Positions 42,605-52,596 of a stretch of DNA of 64,000 nt are shown one piece after another. The translations under genes were made by a program, and so were the position numbers. Where the stretch lies: positions 62,001-126,000 of the forward strand of contig NZ_BOOP01000032.1 of the NCBI RefSeq assembly GCF_016863295.1. The letters are read 5' to 3'. This stretch comes from Planotetraspora phitsanulokensis. Lineage in GTDB: Bacteria > Actinomycetota > Actinomycetes > Streptosporangiales > Streptosporangiaceae. The notes beneath the pieces were generated by a model. That model was not told where the DNA came from and ran no database searches. It worked only from the letters and a program-made list of their open reading frames with translations. The stretch's first letter is position 1. Every line of letters begins with the position of its first letter.

Positions 42605-43236
42605 TCCTGGCGGAGGACTCCGTACTGCTCAGAGAGGGACTCGTCCGGTTGCTCGCCGCCGGGGGGATGGACGTGGTCGCGGCGGTCGGCGACGCCGAGG
42701 CCCTGCTGCGCGCGGTCGACGACCACGAGCCCGAACTGGTCGTCACCGACGTCCGCATGCCGCCGTCGCACACCGACGAGGGCCTGCGCGCGGCGCTGGT
42801 CCTGCGCCGCCAGCGGCCGGAGCTCGCGATCGTCGTCCTGTCCCAGTGGGTCGAGGAGCGCTACGCGAGCCGGCTGCTGTCCACGGCGACCAGCGGCATC
42901 GGATACCTGCTCAAGGACCGGGTGGCCGACGTCACCGAGTTCTTCGACGCGCTTCGCAGGGTGGCGGGCGGAGGCACGGCTCTCGATCCCGAGGTGGTCG
43001 CCCAGCTTCTCCTGCGCAGGAACAGCGACCCGCTGGAACGGCTGACGCCCCGCGAGCACGAGGTGCTGGCGCTCATCGCGGAGGGCAGGTCGAACGCCGG
43101 GATCGCCGAGGCTCTGGTCGTGTCCGAGAGCGCCGTCGGCAAGCACATCAACAACATCTTCACCAAGCTCGACCTGCCCAGCGCCGACAAGGACCATCGC
43201 CGGGTCCTGGCCGTACTGCGATTCCTGAAGGTCTGA
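42595..43236 (+). CDS. LuxR/NarL-family response regulator
   Basis: A 213-residue regulator. Receiver residues E7-D8, D52 (VVTDVRMPP), S83 and K106 are present. The C-terminal HTH has LTPREHEVLALIAEGRSNAGIAEALVVSESAVGKHINNIF. The receiver has a short insertion (PSHTDEG) after the phosphorylation site, typical of the partners of this kinase group. It overlaps the kinase gene by ten bases, with GTG at 42595. A membrane protein follows 13 bases later and may be part of the same operon. Confidence 0.92.
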   Translation: MRIVLAEDSVLLREGLVRLLAAGGMDVVAAVGDAEALLRAVDDHEPELVVTDVRMPPSHTDEGLRAALVLRRQRPELAIVVLSQWVEERYASRLLSTATSGIGYLLKDRVADVTEFFDALRRVAGGGTALDPEVVAQLLLRRNSDPLERLTPREHEVLALIAEGRSNAGIAEALVVSESAVGKHINNIFTKLDLPSADKDHRRVLAVLRFLKV

Positions 43237-43249
43237 AAGGCGCGTGCAG

Positions 43250-43777
43250 ATGCGAAGCAAGGTCAGAGCCGCCTGGATCGCCGTCGGCGGGGTGTTCACC
43301 GCCCTTGTCGTGGTCGCGATGGCCGTCGCGGTGCTGACGGACATCGAGGTCCAGGCCGACGGCGACCTCGTCAGCGCGTCCTCCGCGTCCCGCCCCGTCG
43401 GCCCGACGACCGAGATCACCACGTACGCCTACGAGATCCACACACAGATGATCGTCGTCAGGACGACCGGGAACGTCGAGGTCAAGCTGGAGCCGGGCAC
43501 GCCCGGACGACTGTCCGTCAAGCGCACGCTCACCTGGGACGAGGCGGGACGCCATTTCGAGGAGGCATGGCGGGACGGCGGCATGCTGAACGCCGAGATG
43601 AGCTGTGCGACGGGTTGCCACGCCGAGTACGTCCTGGGCGTGCCGCCGGGCGTCGGCGTCATGGCGGGCGGCCCCTCGGAACTGGTGCCGTGTCCCCGGC
43701 CCGTGAACACGGAGATCAGCTGTTCCGTGCCCCCTCCGGGCGGGCCCCGCGCGCCTACGCCTCCACGAGGCCCATGA
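43250..43777 (+). CDS. Small membrane-anchored protein of the two-component operon
   Basis: A 175-residue protein with one N-terminal membrane segment (about 9-31) and an extracytoplasmic beta-type domain with four cysteines; MSCATGCHAEY is one Cys-containing motif. I do not recognise a family; it resembles the start of a DUF4097-like adhesin domain. It ends in a Pro-rich tail. The 13-base gap behind the response regulator suggests one transcript. It might be the target or accessory sensor of that system. Confidence 0.6.
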   Translation: MRSKVRAAWIAVGGVFTALVVVAMAVAVLTDIEVQADGDLVSASSASRPVGPTTEITTYAYEIHTQMIVVRTTGNVEVKLEPGTPGRLSVKRTLTWDEAGRHFEEAWRDGGMLNAEMSCATGCHAEYVLGVPPGVGVMAGGPSELVPCPRPVNTEISCSVPPPGGPRAPTPPRGP

Positions 43778-43917
43778 GGTCGCGCTTCCTCTCCTCCGGG
43801 GCGCCGGCCACGATCTGAATCTCTTCTTATATAAGTCAATCCTGAAGATCTAGGCCGGATGGAGTCGCCCTCGGCGGGTAAGGGCGCGGTACGCGCCAGA
43901 GTGAGGAGGGCGAACCG

Positions 43918-44319
43918 ATGAGCGAATTCGAGCGGTCGCGCCGGATGCCGGCCTCCGCAGAACAGGTCTTCGAGCAGGCGTCCGACCTCGACCGGCTCGA
44001 CGAGTGGCTCCCGGGCGACCTGCACGTCCACCCGGAGGAGCTGCCCGCCGTGACCGTCCACGAGGACCGGACCGGACACGACGCCCGTGCGCTGCTCCGG
44101 GAGGACCGTGACCAGCTCCGGCTCGAGTGGGGCACCCGTGACGACGACCGCTACGCGGGATGGCTGCAGGTGGCCGGGATCGACGAGCACGGAAGTGAGG
44201 CGACGGTCCACCTGTCGTTCTTCGGCAGAGGGCACACGCCGCCCGCCGCCCTCGTGGAGAAGTCCCTCGACGAGAGCCTGGCGCGGCTTGAGGAGCAGGT
44301 GCGCGGGCGGACGGCCTGA
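43918..44319 (+). CDS. SRPBCC-fold (START-like) protein
   Basis: A 133-residue protein of the polyketide cyclase/START-like fold: SEFERSRRMPASAEQVFEQASDLDRLDEW is the first strand and helix pair, and the long C-terminal helix ALVEKSLDESLARLEEQV closes the cavity. GAGGAGGG upstream of ATG 43918 is a strong ribosome site. An AT-rich stretch (TTCTTATATAAGTCAATC) about 75-95 bases upstream may be its promoter. The ligand is unknown. Confidence 0.8.
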   Translation: MSEFERSRRMPASAEQVFEQASDLDRLDEWLPGDLHVHPEELPAVTVHEDRTGHDARALLREDRDQLRLEWGTRDDDRYAGWLQVAGIDEHGSEATVHLSFFGRGHTPPAALVEKSLDESLARLEEQVRGRTA

Positions 44320-44333
44320 GCGCGGCTCCCGGC

Positions 44334-44543
44334 CTACCGCGTTTCCGGCGCTGGTGGGGGCTCCGCCTCCGCCGACGGGCGGGGAGCTTCGGGTAACAAC
44401 GGGACGAACGACGAGACGCGTGGACCCGCCAGCCCCAGGACCTGACGGATCCACGCCTCGAGGCCCGTCGGGTCCGGCGGGGTGAGGTCGCCGGCCTCGC
44501 CGTCCTGGTCGTGCGGCGCCGCCTCCGGCCGTGCCGAGCTCAC
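44334..44543 (-). CDS. Small acidic, Pro-rich ORF
   Basis: A 69-residue ORF starting GTG, five bases after the stop of the LLM oxidoreductase gene. It is hydrophilic at its start (HDQDGEAGDLTPPDP), has a short helix-forming centre (LEAWIRQVLGLAG), and a Pro/Glu tail. No family is recognised. Its position suggests cotranscription, but it could be non-coding. Confidence 0.35.
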   Translation of the reverse strand: MSSARPEAAPHDQDGEAGDLTPPDPTGLEAWIRQVLGLAGPRVSSFVPLLPEAPRPSAEAEPPPAPETR

Positions 44544-44547
44544 CGGG

Positions 44548-45468
44548 TCACCCGACGAGGACGGGGGCGAGCAGGCGCAGGTGCTCGAGTTGCTCCGCGA
44601 GGGTGCCGGCGAGTGGTTGGACGCAGACGTGGTCGGCTCCTGCCTGGTGATGTGCGCGGACGCGCTCGCCGATGGTCTCCGGATCCCCTGAGGGGACGAC
44701 GGCGTCGATGAGCGCGTCGCTGCCTCCCCCCTCGAAGTCGCGATCGGAGAAGCCGAGCTCGCGCAGGTTGTTGAGGTAGTTGGGCATGGACAGATAGGCC
44801 GCGGCGTATTTCCGGGCGACGGCCCGGCCGCGTTCGGCGTCGCCGGTCACCACGACGGCCTGCTCGGGGGCGAGGACGGGGTCCGGGCCGAGGACGTCGC
44901 GCGCCATCGCGGTGTGCTCCGGGGTGGTGAAGTACGGGTGCGCCCCCTGTGCCCTGGTGCCCGCGAGTTCGAGCATCTTGCGCCGCAGGGCCGCGAGGAC
45001 CCTCGGCGCGGCCGGCGCCGGCGGCACGCCGAACGAGGCGGAGTCCATGGCGTCGAGGTAGGCCCGCATCGTGGCCACCGGCCTGCCGTAGTCGTGGCCC
45101 CGCGTCGTCACCAGTGGTGCGTGGCTCACGCCCAGACCGAGGACGAACCGGTCTCCCCACGCCTCCGCCAGCGTGTTCGCGCCGTTGGCCGTCGCCACCG
45201 CGTCACGCGCGTAGATGTTGGCGATGCCGGTGGCGACCTGGAGGCGCCGCGTGGCCGAGAGCAGCAGCGCCGCCTGGGTCAGGGCCTCCCTGCTCACCGG
45301 GGTCTCCCCGAACCACAGCGCGCCGTAGCCGAGGTCCTCGATCTCCGCGGCCGCCCGGCGCACGGTCTCCGCGGGCACCGAGGTGAACGAGGCCAGCCAC
45401 ACTCCCGTACGGCCGAGGCGCTGCTTGACGGTGGACGGGCTCGCGGGTCGCGCCGGGCTGTCGGCCAT
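44548..45468 (-). CDS. F420-dependent LLM-class oxidoreductase (TIGR03620-like)
   Basis: A 306-residue luciferase-like enzyme. Motifs are LGYGALWFGETPVSREAL, VATGIANIYARD and GDRFVLGLGVSHAPLV, which match the TIGR03620 F420 family. Members reduce or oxidise unknown metabolites with F420. AGGAG-like sequence precedes ATG 45468. The gene is single, followed closely by a small ORF. A separate F420-type protein at 19118 suggests that the cell makes F420. Confidence 0.92.
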   Translation of the reverse strand: MADSPARPASPSTVKQRLGRTGVWLASFTSVPAETVRRAAAEIEDLGYGALWFGETPVSREALTQAALLLSATRRLQVATGIANIYARDAVATANGANTLAEAWGDRFVLGLGVSHAPLVTTRGHDYGRPVATMRAYLDAMDSASFGVPPAPAAPRVLAALRRKMLELAGTRAQGAHPYFTTPEHTAMARDVLGPDPVLAPEQAVVVTGDAERGRAVARKYAAAYLSMPNYLNNLRELGFSDRDFEGGGSDALIDAVVPSGDPETIGERVRAHHQAGADHVCVQPLAGTLAEQLEHLRLLAPVLVG

Positions 45469-45591
45469 CCGGAGTGCCTCCTTCTTCGTCTGTCGTGCCC
45501 GGTCACCGAACCTGCGCCGGGCATCTCAGCATGGCACTGCCGATGCCGCGACGACGGGCAGGGGTGGCCCGTCGGGGGTCCGTGTCGGCGG

Positions 45592-46425
45592 TCAGAGCAT
45601 CTCCAGGGGCAGTCCCGCCCGCGGCGGTGGGAACGCCGTGTCCAGCACCAACAGGTCCTCCTCGGCGAGGCGGATCGCGAGTGCGGCGTGGTTCTCGTGC
45701 ACGTGGGACGGCTTGGACGCCTTGGGTATGGAGATGACGCCGTCGTCCCTGAGCGTCCACGCGAGGGCCACCTGAGCCGGGGTGGCGTCGTGCCGCTCCG
45801 CCACCCCGCGGATCGCCGGGTGTCCCAGCAGCCGGCCCTGCTCGACCGGCGAGTAGGCCATGACCGGGATGCCGCGGTCATGGCACCAGGGGGCGAGGTC
45901 GAACTCGCATCCGCGCCGGGACAGGTTGTAGAGGATCTGATCGGTCTGTACGGCCGTGCCGCTCGCCAGAGCCACCAGCTCCTCCATGTCGCCGGCGTCG
46001 AAGTTGCTCACGCCCCAGTGCCGGATCCGCCCGGACGCGGTGAGCCGGTCGAAGGCCGACAACGTCTCCTCCAGCGGGACCCGTCCCCGCCAGTGCAGCA
46101 GGTAGAGGTCGATCCGGTCGGTGCCAAGGCGCCTGAGGCTCTCCTCGCAGGCCGCCACCGTGCCCTCGAGGGTGGCGTGGTGCGGCAGCACCTTGGTGAC
46201 CAGGAACACCTCGTCGCGGCGGCCGGCGATCGCCTCGCCGATGAGCCGTTCGGACTCGCCCTGGGCGTACATCTCCGCGGTGTCGATCAGCGTCATCCCC
46301 AGGTCCAGTCCCACCTGGAGCGCCGCGATCTCCTCCTCCCGCGATGAACGGTTCTCACCCATGTGCCAGGTGCCCTGGCCCAGGGCGGCGACCTCCTCGC
46401 CCGCCGGAAGTTCGGCCATGCGCAT
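45592..46425 (-). CDS. Aldo/keto reductase (AKR5-like)
   Basis: A 277-residue AKR. Catalytic residues fit: Asp and Tyr in LIDTAEMYAQGESE, Lys in FLVTKVLPH, and His in LYLLHWRG. The cofactor part has DGVISIPKASKPSHVHEN, which is typical of 2,5-diketo-gluconate-type reductases. ATG 46425 has GGAGGG five bases upstream. The downstream neighbour on the same strand, the LLM oxidoreductase, begins 123 bases away. The substrate is unknown. Confidence 0.92.
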   Translation of the reverse strand: MRMAELPAGEEVAALGQGTWHMGENRSSREEEIAALQVGLDLGMTLIDTAEMYAQGESERLIGEAIAGRRDEVFLVTKVLPHHATLEGTVAACEESLRRLGTDRIDLYLLHWRGRVPLEETLSAFDRLTASGRIRHWGVSNFDAGDMEELVALASGTAVQTDQILYNLSRRGCEFDLAPWCHDRGIPVMAYSPVEQGRLLGHPAIRGVAERHDATPAQVALAWTLRDDGVISIPKASKPSHVHENHAALAIRLAEEDLLVLDTAFPPPRAGLPLEML

Positions 46426-46622
46426 GACGCCCTCCCCGCCCGACTTCGCGTCAGTCGATGTTCTCCTGTTCCGCCTCCCTTCCCGGCCTGGACGGTGATT
46501 GGGCCAGGCATGAGCCAAGACCGGGCAAAGTCATGTCGCTACGGTCCGTGTCGGCGCGACGCTCTATCGTCGCCGCGTGTCTCCTTGGACGCGGTGCCCG
46601 CCTATTTCCCTGGAGACCCAAG

Positions 46623-47192
46623 ATGAAGAAACTGCTGTGCGTCGGCGCGGTCATGGCCGGCCTGCTGGCGTCCGGCTGCGGGAGCTCGGACAACTCCTCC
46701 AGCCCTGTCGCCGCGGACGAGTACAACGCGTCGCCGACCTCGCCGGCGACGCCGACCGAGGGCGAGACCGGCATGATGTCGCCGGGCTACTCGCCATCCC
46801 CGACCTCGCCGATCATGATGGCGCCCACGGGCCCCGCGAAGATCGAGGTAGCGGAAACGAAGCTCGGCAAGGTCCTCGTGGGCCTCGAGGGTCGTACGCT
46901 CTACCTCTTCTCGAAGGACAAGGCCGGCACGTCGATGTGCACGGGCGCCTGCGCGACCGCGTGGCCGCCGGCTCTCACACTCGGCGCGCCCACGGCCGGA
47001 ACGAACGTCAAGCCTGAGCTCCTCAAGACGATCAAGAGGGACGACGGCATGACCCAGGTCACCTACAACGACCACCCGCTGTACTACTACGCCAAGGACG
47101 AGAAGGCCGGCGACGTCAAGGGTCAGGACGTCAAGGACTTCGGCGGCGAGTGGTACGCCGTGACGCCGGAAGGTAAGAAGGCCAAGCACTAA
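46623..47192 (+). CDS. Secreted lipoprotein with COG4315 repeats
   Basis: A 189-residue lipoprotein. The lipobox is LLASGC (14-19), followed by a Ser/Thr/Pro-rich spacer of about 45 residues. Two COG4315 units follow: TLYLFSKDKAGTSMCTGACATAWPP and HPLYYYAKDEKAGDVKGQ, each with the Y-x-[FWY]-x-x-D motif. Family members occur in actinobacterial envelopes and have no proven role; the Cys pair and Met-rich spacer may bind a metal. A strong hairpin follows the gene. Confidence 0.88.
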   Translation: MKKLLCVGAVMAGLLASGCGSSDNSSSPVAADEYNASPTSPATPTEGETGMMSPGYSPSPTSPIMMAPTGPAKIEVAETKLGKVLVGLEGRTLYLFSKDKAGTSMCTGACATAWPPALTLGAPTAGTNVKPELLKTIKRDDGMTQVTYNDHPLYYYAKDEKAGDVKGQDVKDFGGEWYAVTPEGKKAKH

Positions 47193-47286
47193 CCAGGTCC
47201 AACCGGCTCGCGGACCGACCCCCTCCCGCGGCCTTCGCCGGACGACTTCACGAACCCGGTCTCCGACCGGTCCGGCTCGGCATCAC

Positions 47287-47322
47287 GACCGCCCCGGAGC
47301 GCATCCGCGCTCCGGGGCGGTC
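47287..47322. terminator. Perfect 16-bp hairpin terminator
   Basis: GACCGCCCCGGAGCGC (47287-47302), loop ATCC, and GCGCTCCGGGGCGGTC (47307-47322) form an unbroken 16-bp stem, the strongest in the window. It lies 95 bases past the lipoprotein stop, so it should isolate the GAF gene cluster from the lipoprotein gene. Confidence 0.85.
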
Positions 47323-47438
47323 GTCGTCGTAGCGTGAAACAAAGTCGGGTTCGCCTCGCCTGTGCCGTCGGCGGCCCACTAGGGTTGTGCTCAATCCGCC
47401 CTGTGTCCGCGGCCGTTCTCTCATGGAGATGGCATGTC

Positions 47439-47909
47439 ATGGCACAGGCGCCAGTGGTTCTCGAGAACGTTCTCGTCGGCATGGCCGACCTCTTCGGGGT
47501 CGACGGAGCCGCTCTCATGCTGCTCGACGGGCAGGATCGCCTGCGGGCGGTCGGTGCCTCGGACGACGACGGCATCGCGCTGGAATCCGCGCAGGAGTCC
47601 GTCGGGGACGGCCCGGCCATAGCGAGCGCGGTCCGCGGCGATCTCGTCGCGATCAACGATCTTCATGCGGCGACCCCGCTGGGATTCCCCCATGTGGCGG
47701 CGCACGCCATGCCGGTGCGGGCCGTCATGTCCGTGCCGCTCGTCGAGGACGCGGAACTCATCGGCGTCCTCGACTTCTACGCCCGGATCGGGCGTGAGTG
47801 GGGCCCCGCGGCGGTGCAGACGGGCTCGTGTCTGGGTGAGCTCATGGTGATCGTCCTGCGGGTTCTCGCCGAGGGCAGGACTGATTCCTCCCCGTCTGGG
47901 CAGGTGTGA
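47439..47909 (+). CDS. GAF-domain protein
   Basis: A 156-residue single GAF-domain protein: FGVDGAALMLLDGQDRLRAVGASDD starts the sensor fold; ESVGDGPAIASAVRGDLVAINDL and MSVPLVEDAELIGVLDFYAR complete it. There is no output domain. It precedes a GAF-ANTAR gene whose first possible ATG overlaps its stop. It may sense a small molecule or light and hand the signal to its neighbour. Confidence 0.8.
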   Translation: MAQAPVVLENVLVGMADLFGVDGAALMLLDGQDRLRAVGASDDDGIALESAQESVGDGPAIASAVRGDLVAINDLHAATPLGFPHVAAHAMPVRAVMSVPLVEDAELIGVLDFYARIGREWGPAAVQTGSCLGELMVIVLRVLAEGRTDSSPSGQV

Positions 47910-47974
47910 TGGCCGAGTCGCCAACTCTCCGCGACCGCGCCGGCGCTGAGGTGAGGTTCACGAGAGGAAATGGA

Positions 47975-48703
47975 ATGACCCATATCGATCCGGAGGCGCT
48001 TGTCGCCAGTCTGCGCCGTCTGCAGAAGAACACGACGGCGACCGGGATCGTGCAGCACCTCGAGCGCATCGTGCAGGTCGTCGATCGGATCTTCGGATAT
48101 TCGGGGGCCGGTCTGATGTTCGCCGAGGAGGACCGCACGCTCCGGTACCTCTTCGCGACCGACGAGCGCGGCCGCAGCCTGGAGCACGCGCAGGCGATGA
48201 CGGGCCAGGGGCCCTGCGTCGCCGCCTACGCCGGGGACACCGAGGTGACCACCGTCGATGTGAGGAGCGATCCGCGCTGGCCCGACCTGCCCGAACTGCT
48301 GCACCCCGAGGTGCGGGCGGTGGCGGGCGTCCCCATAAGGCTGGGCGGGGTGCCCGTGGGCACGCTGAACGTCTACCAGGACACTCCGCACGACTGGGAG
48401 GACTCCGACGTCCAGGCGCTCCACGCGTACGCGCATGTGATCGAGCAGGTCCTGGTGGCCTCGATCGAGGCGGACGAGAAGGCGGTGCTCGCCGACCAGT
48501 TGCAGTATGCGCTCGACTACCGCGTGGTCATCGAGCGCGCCATCGGCTACCTCATGGGCAAGCACGACCTGACGGCCACTCAGGCGTTCACCGGCCTGCG
48601 CAAGCAGGCGAGGGACAGCAGGCGGAGAGTCTCCGACCTGGCGGCCGAACTGCTGGGCGAACAGGGCCCGCGTGATGTTGCGAATCCAGATCACGCCGTC
48701 TGA
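47975..48703 (+). CDS. GAF and ANTAR domain RNA-binding regulator
   Basis: A 242-residue protein with an N-terminal GAF domain (about 15-165) and a C-terminal ANTAR domain (about 170-225): LQYALDYRVVIERAIGYLMGKHDLTATQAFTGLRKQARDSRRRV. ANTAR proteins bind paired RNA hairpins to stop termination. ATG 47975 has AGAGGA upstream; ATG 47909, overlapping the previous stop, is a real alternative that adds 22 residues. It is followed by the STAS gene, whose start lies inside it. Confidence 0.9.
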   Translation: MTHIDPEALVASLRRLQKNTTATGIVQHLERIVQVVDRIFGYSGAGLMFAEEDRTLRYLFATDERGRSLEHAQAMTGQGPCVAAYAGDTEVTTVDVRSDPRWPDLPELLHPEVRAVAGVPIRLGGVPVGTLNVYQDTPHDWEDSDVQALHAYAHVIEQVLVASIEADEKAVLADQLQYALDYRVVIERAIGYLMGKHDLTATQAFTGLRKQARDSRRRVSDLAAELLGEQGPRDVANPDHAV

Positions 48704-49037
48704 CGGCGGAATCTCGATGGCGGTCCGGGGCGATCTCGATGCGGAGGGGGCAGGGGAGCTGCGGGTGTGCGTCTCCGAAGCCCTCTGGGCGTACCGCCCC
48801 GGGCACATCGACCTCGAGCTGTCGGGTGTCGGCTTCATCGACTGTTCGGGCTGCAGGACGCTGGTCTGGATCCACCAGCGGGCGCGCGGGTGCGGCGGGA
48901 CGATGACCGTCGTCCGCCCGTCCTCGCTGGTTCTGCGCCTGCTCCGGCTCCTGGAGTTCGATCGTGAGCTGACCATCCGCGGCCTGCCCGAGGACACGAC
49001 GCCCATGAGCATGGAGGTGAACCCCGGCCTCAACTGA
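48675..49037 (+). CDS. STAS-domain anti-sigma factor antagonist-like protein
   Basis: A 120-residue STAS protein. The phospho-acceptor loop reads [19 protein letters not shown], so the Ser of the usual DSSG/DSTG motif is kept as Ser and flanked by two Cys. It overlaps the end of the ANTAR gene by 29 bases, indicating coupled translation. RsbV-like proteins bind anti-sigma kinases, but no RsbW-like kinase is near. It ends 22 bases before pyrD, which may be cotranscribed. Confidence 0.85.
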   Translation: MLRIQITPSDGGISMAVRGDLDAEGAGELRVCVSEALWAYRPGHIDLELSGVGFIDCSGCRTLVWIHQRARGCGGTMTVVRPSSLVLRLLRLLEFDRELTIRGLPEDTTPMSMEVNPGLN

Positions 49038-49059
49038 CGCGGGCGATAGTCTGGCCGCG

Positions 49060-50112
49060 ATGTATCGATTCGTGTTCACGCAGGTCCTGACCCGCTTCGA
49101 CGCGGAGGCCGTCCACCATCTGACGATGAGGCTGCTCCGCGTCCTTTCCGCGCTCCCCGTCCTGAAGCAGGTGCTGCACGCCCTGCTCGCCCCGCGCGAC
49201 CCCTCCCTCAGAGTCGAGGCCTTCGGCGTCCGCTTCCCCGGGCCGCTCGGGCTCGCCGCGGGGTTCGACAAGGACGCCAGGTGCGTCGAGGCGCTCACCG
49301 CCTTCGGCTTCGGCCACGTCGAAGTGGGCACGATCACCGCCCGGGCGCAGCCCGGCAACCCCCGGCCCCGGCTCTTCCGGCTCGTGGGCAACCGGGCGAT
49401 CATCAACCGGATGGGCTTCAACAACGAGGGCGCGGCGGCGGCCGCCGCGCGGCTCCGCAGGCCCCGTGTGATCCCCTCCGTCGTCGGGGTCAACATCGGC
49501 AAGACCAAGGTGGTGCCGGAGGCGGAGGCCGTACAGGACTACGTGACCGGCGCCCGGCTGCTCGCGCCTCTCGCGGACTACCTCGTGGTCAACGTGAGTT
49601 CGCCGAACACGCCGGGGCTGCGCGACCTGCAGGCGGTCGAGCTGCTGCGGCCTCTGCTGACCGCGGTCAAGGAGGTGGCGGGACGGACCCCGCTGCTGGT
49701 GAAGATCGCTCCCGACCTGGCCGACGAGGACGTCGACGCGGTCGCGGAACTCGCCGTGGATCTCGGCCTCGCCGGGATCATCGCGACCAACACCACGATC
49801 AGCCGGGCCGGGGTCGCCAGCACCGAGACGGGCGGCCTGTCGGGCCGGCCGCTCAAGGAGCGGTCGCTCGAGGTGCTGAGGCGGCTGCACAAGAAGGTGG
49901 GCGACCGGCTGACGATCGTGTCCGTGGGCGGCGTCGAGAGCGCCGACGACGTGTGGGACCGGCTGTGCGCGGGCGCCGGCCTCGTCCAGGGCTACACGGG
50001 CCTGATCTACGAGGGCCCGCTGTGGGCGTCGAGGATCCACCGCGAGCTCGCCCGCCGGGTCCGGCGTCAGGGACACACGTCGATCGGCCAGGTCATCGGC
50101 ACTTCCGCCTGA
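49060..50112 (+). CDS. pyrD: Quinone-dependent dihydroorotate dehydrogenase (class 2)
   Basis: A 350-residue FMN enzyme of pyrimidine synthesis. [40 protein letters not shown] (with catalytic Ser), LVKIAPD and TNTTISR are all diagnostic. The N-terminal helices ([21 protein letters not shown]) form the quinone tunnel and membrane-association motif that separates class 2 from class 1. It follows the STAS gene closely and lies before the copper genes, with no other pyr genes in the window. Confidence 0.96.
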   Translation: MYRFVFTQVLTRFDAEAVHHLTMRLLRVLSALPVLKQVLHALLAPRDPSLRVEAFGVRFPGPLGLAAGFDKDARCVEALTAFGFGHVEVGTITARAQPGNPRPRLFRLVGNRAIINRMGFNNEGAAAAAARLRRPRVIPSVVGVNIGKTKVVPEAEAVQDYVTGARLLAPLADYLVVNVSSPNTPGLRDLQAVELLRPLLTAVKEVAGRTPLLVKIAPDLADEDVDAVAELAVDLGLAGIIATNTTISRAGVASTETGGLSGRPLKERSLEVLRRLHKKVGDRLTIVSVGGVESADDVWDRLCAGAGLVQGYTGLIYEGPLWASRIHRELARRVRRQGHTSIGQVIGTSA

Positions 50113-50120
50113 GGTATGGC

Positions 50121-50137
50121 ATACCCTTGGGGGGTAT
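50121..50137. promoter_or_regulatory. CsoR-type copper operator
   Basis: ATACCC-TTGGG-GGGTAT is a G/C-tract palindrome flanked by AT, as in CsoR boxes. It lies 20 bases before the copZ ATG. No csoR gene is visible in the window, so the repressor must be encoded elsewhere. Confidence 0.65.
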
Positions 50138-50156
50138 CTGTACCGGGAGGATGGAC

Positions 50157-50360
50157 ATGAGCGTGAAGACCTACACCGTCCAGGGCATGACGTGCGGCCA
50201 CTGCGTCAGCTCCGTCAAGGAGGAGGTCGGCGAGGTCGCCGGAGTCACCGGCGTGGAGGTCGACCTGGCGAGCGGACGGCTGGACGTCGCCGGTGAGGGA
50301 GTCGCCGACGAGGCGGTACGGCTGGCCGTCCAGGAGGCCGGTTACGAGATCGTCGCCTGA
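50157..50360 (+). CDS. copZ: Copper chaperone CopZ (HMA domain)
   Basis: A 67-residue heavy-metal-associated protein. The metal site is GMTCGHCVSSV (C13, C16), and the fold ends GYEIV. It binds Cu(I) and passes it to the ATPase that follows. ATG 50157 is chosen because GGGAGG lies six bases upstream. It is separated from copA by 32 bases and preceded by a CsoR box, so copper induction is expected. Confidence 0.93.
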   Translation: MSVKTYTVQGMTCGHCVSSVKEEVGEVAGVTGVEVDLASGRLDVAGEGVADEAVRLAVQEAGYEIVA

Positions 50361-50392
50361 GCCGGCTCTCGCGGCCCGGGCCCGGAGGAGAC

Positions 50393-52524
<2,132 letters not shown>

Positions 52525-52528
<4 letters not shown>

Positions 52529-52589
52529 TCATGCACAGGCTCGCGCAAACCCCCCGCGACCTGCACCAACCTCTGCCGTGATCATGCAC
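52525..52589 (-). repeat. 53-bp-period repeat block, left side of the GH20 gene
   Basis: GTGATCATGCAC occurs at 52525-52536 and 52578-52589, exactly 53 bases apart. Read on the minus strand the unit is TGCATGATCACG, then GCAGGTC 26 bases in, then a variable tail ending CCTG. The same unit layout recurs in the other orientation at 54278-54394. The first copy overlaps the copA stop codon. Confidence 0.7.
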
Positions 52590-52596
52590 GTACAGG

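Noticed and set aside
47414-47430. Third copy of the TTCTCATGGAA dyad
   Set aside because: Only a loose match to one arm (TTCTCTCATGGAGA) is present, without a facing arm at the right distance.
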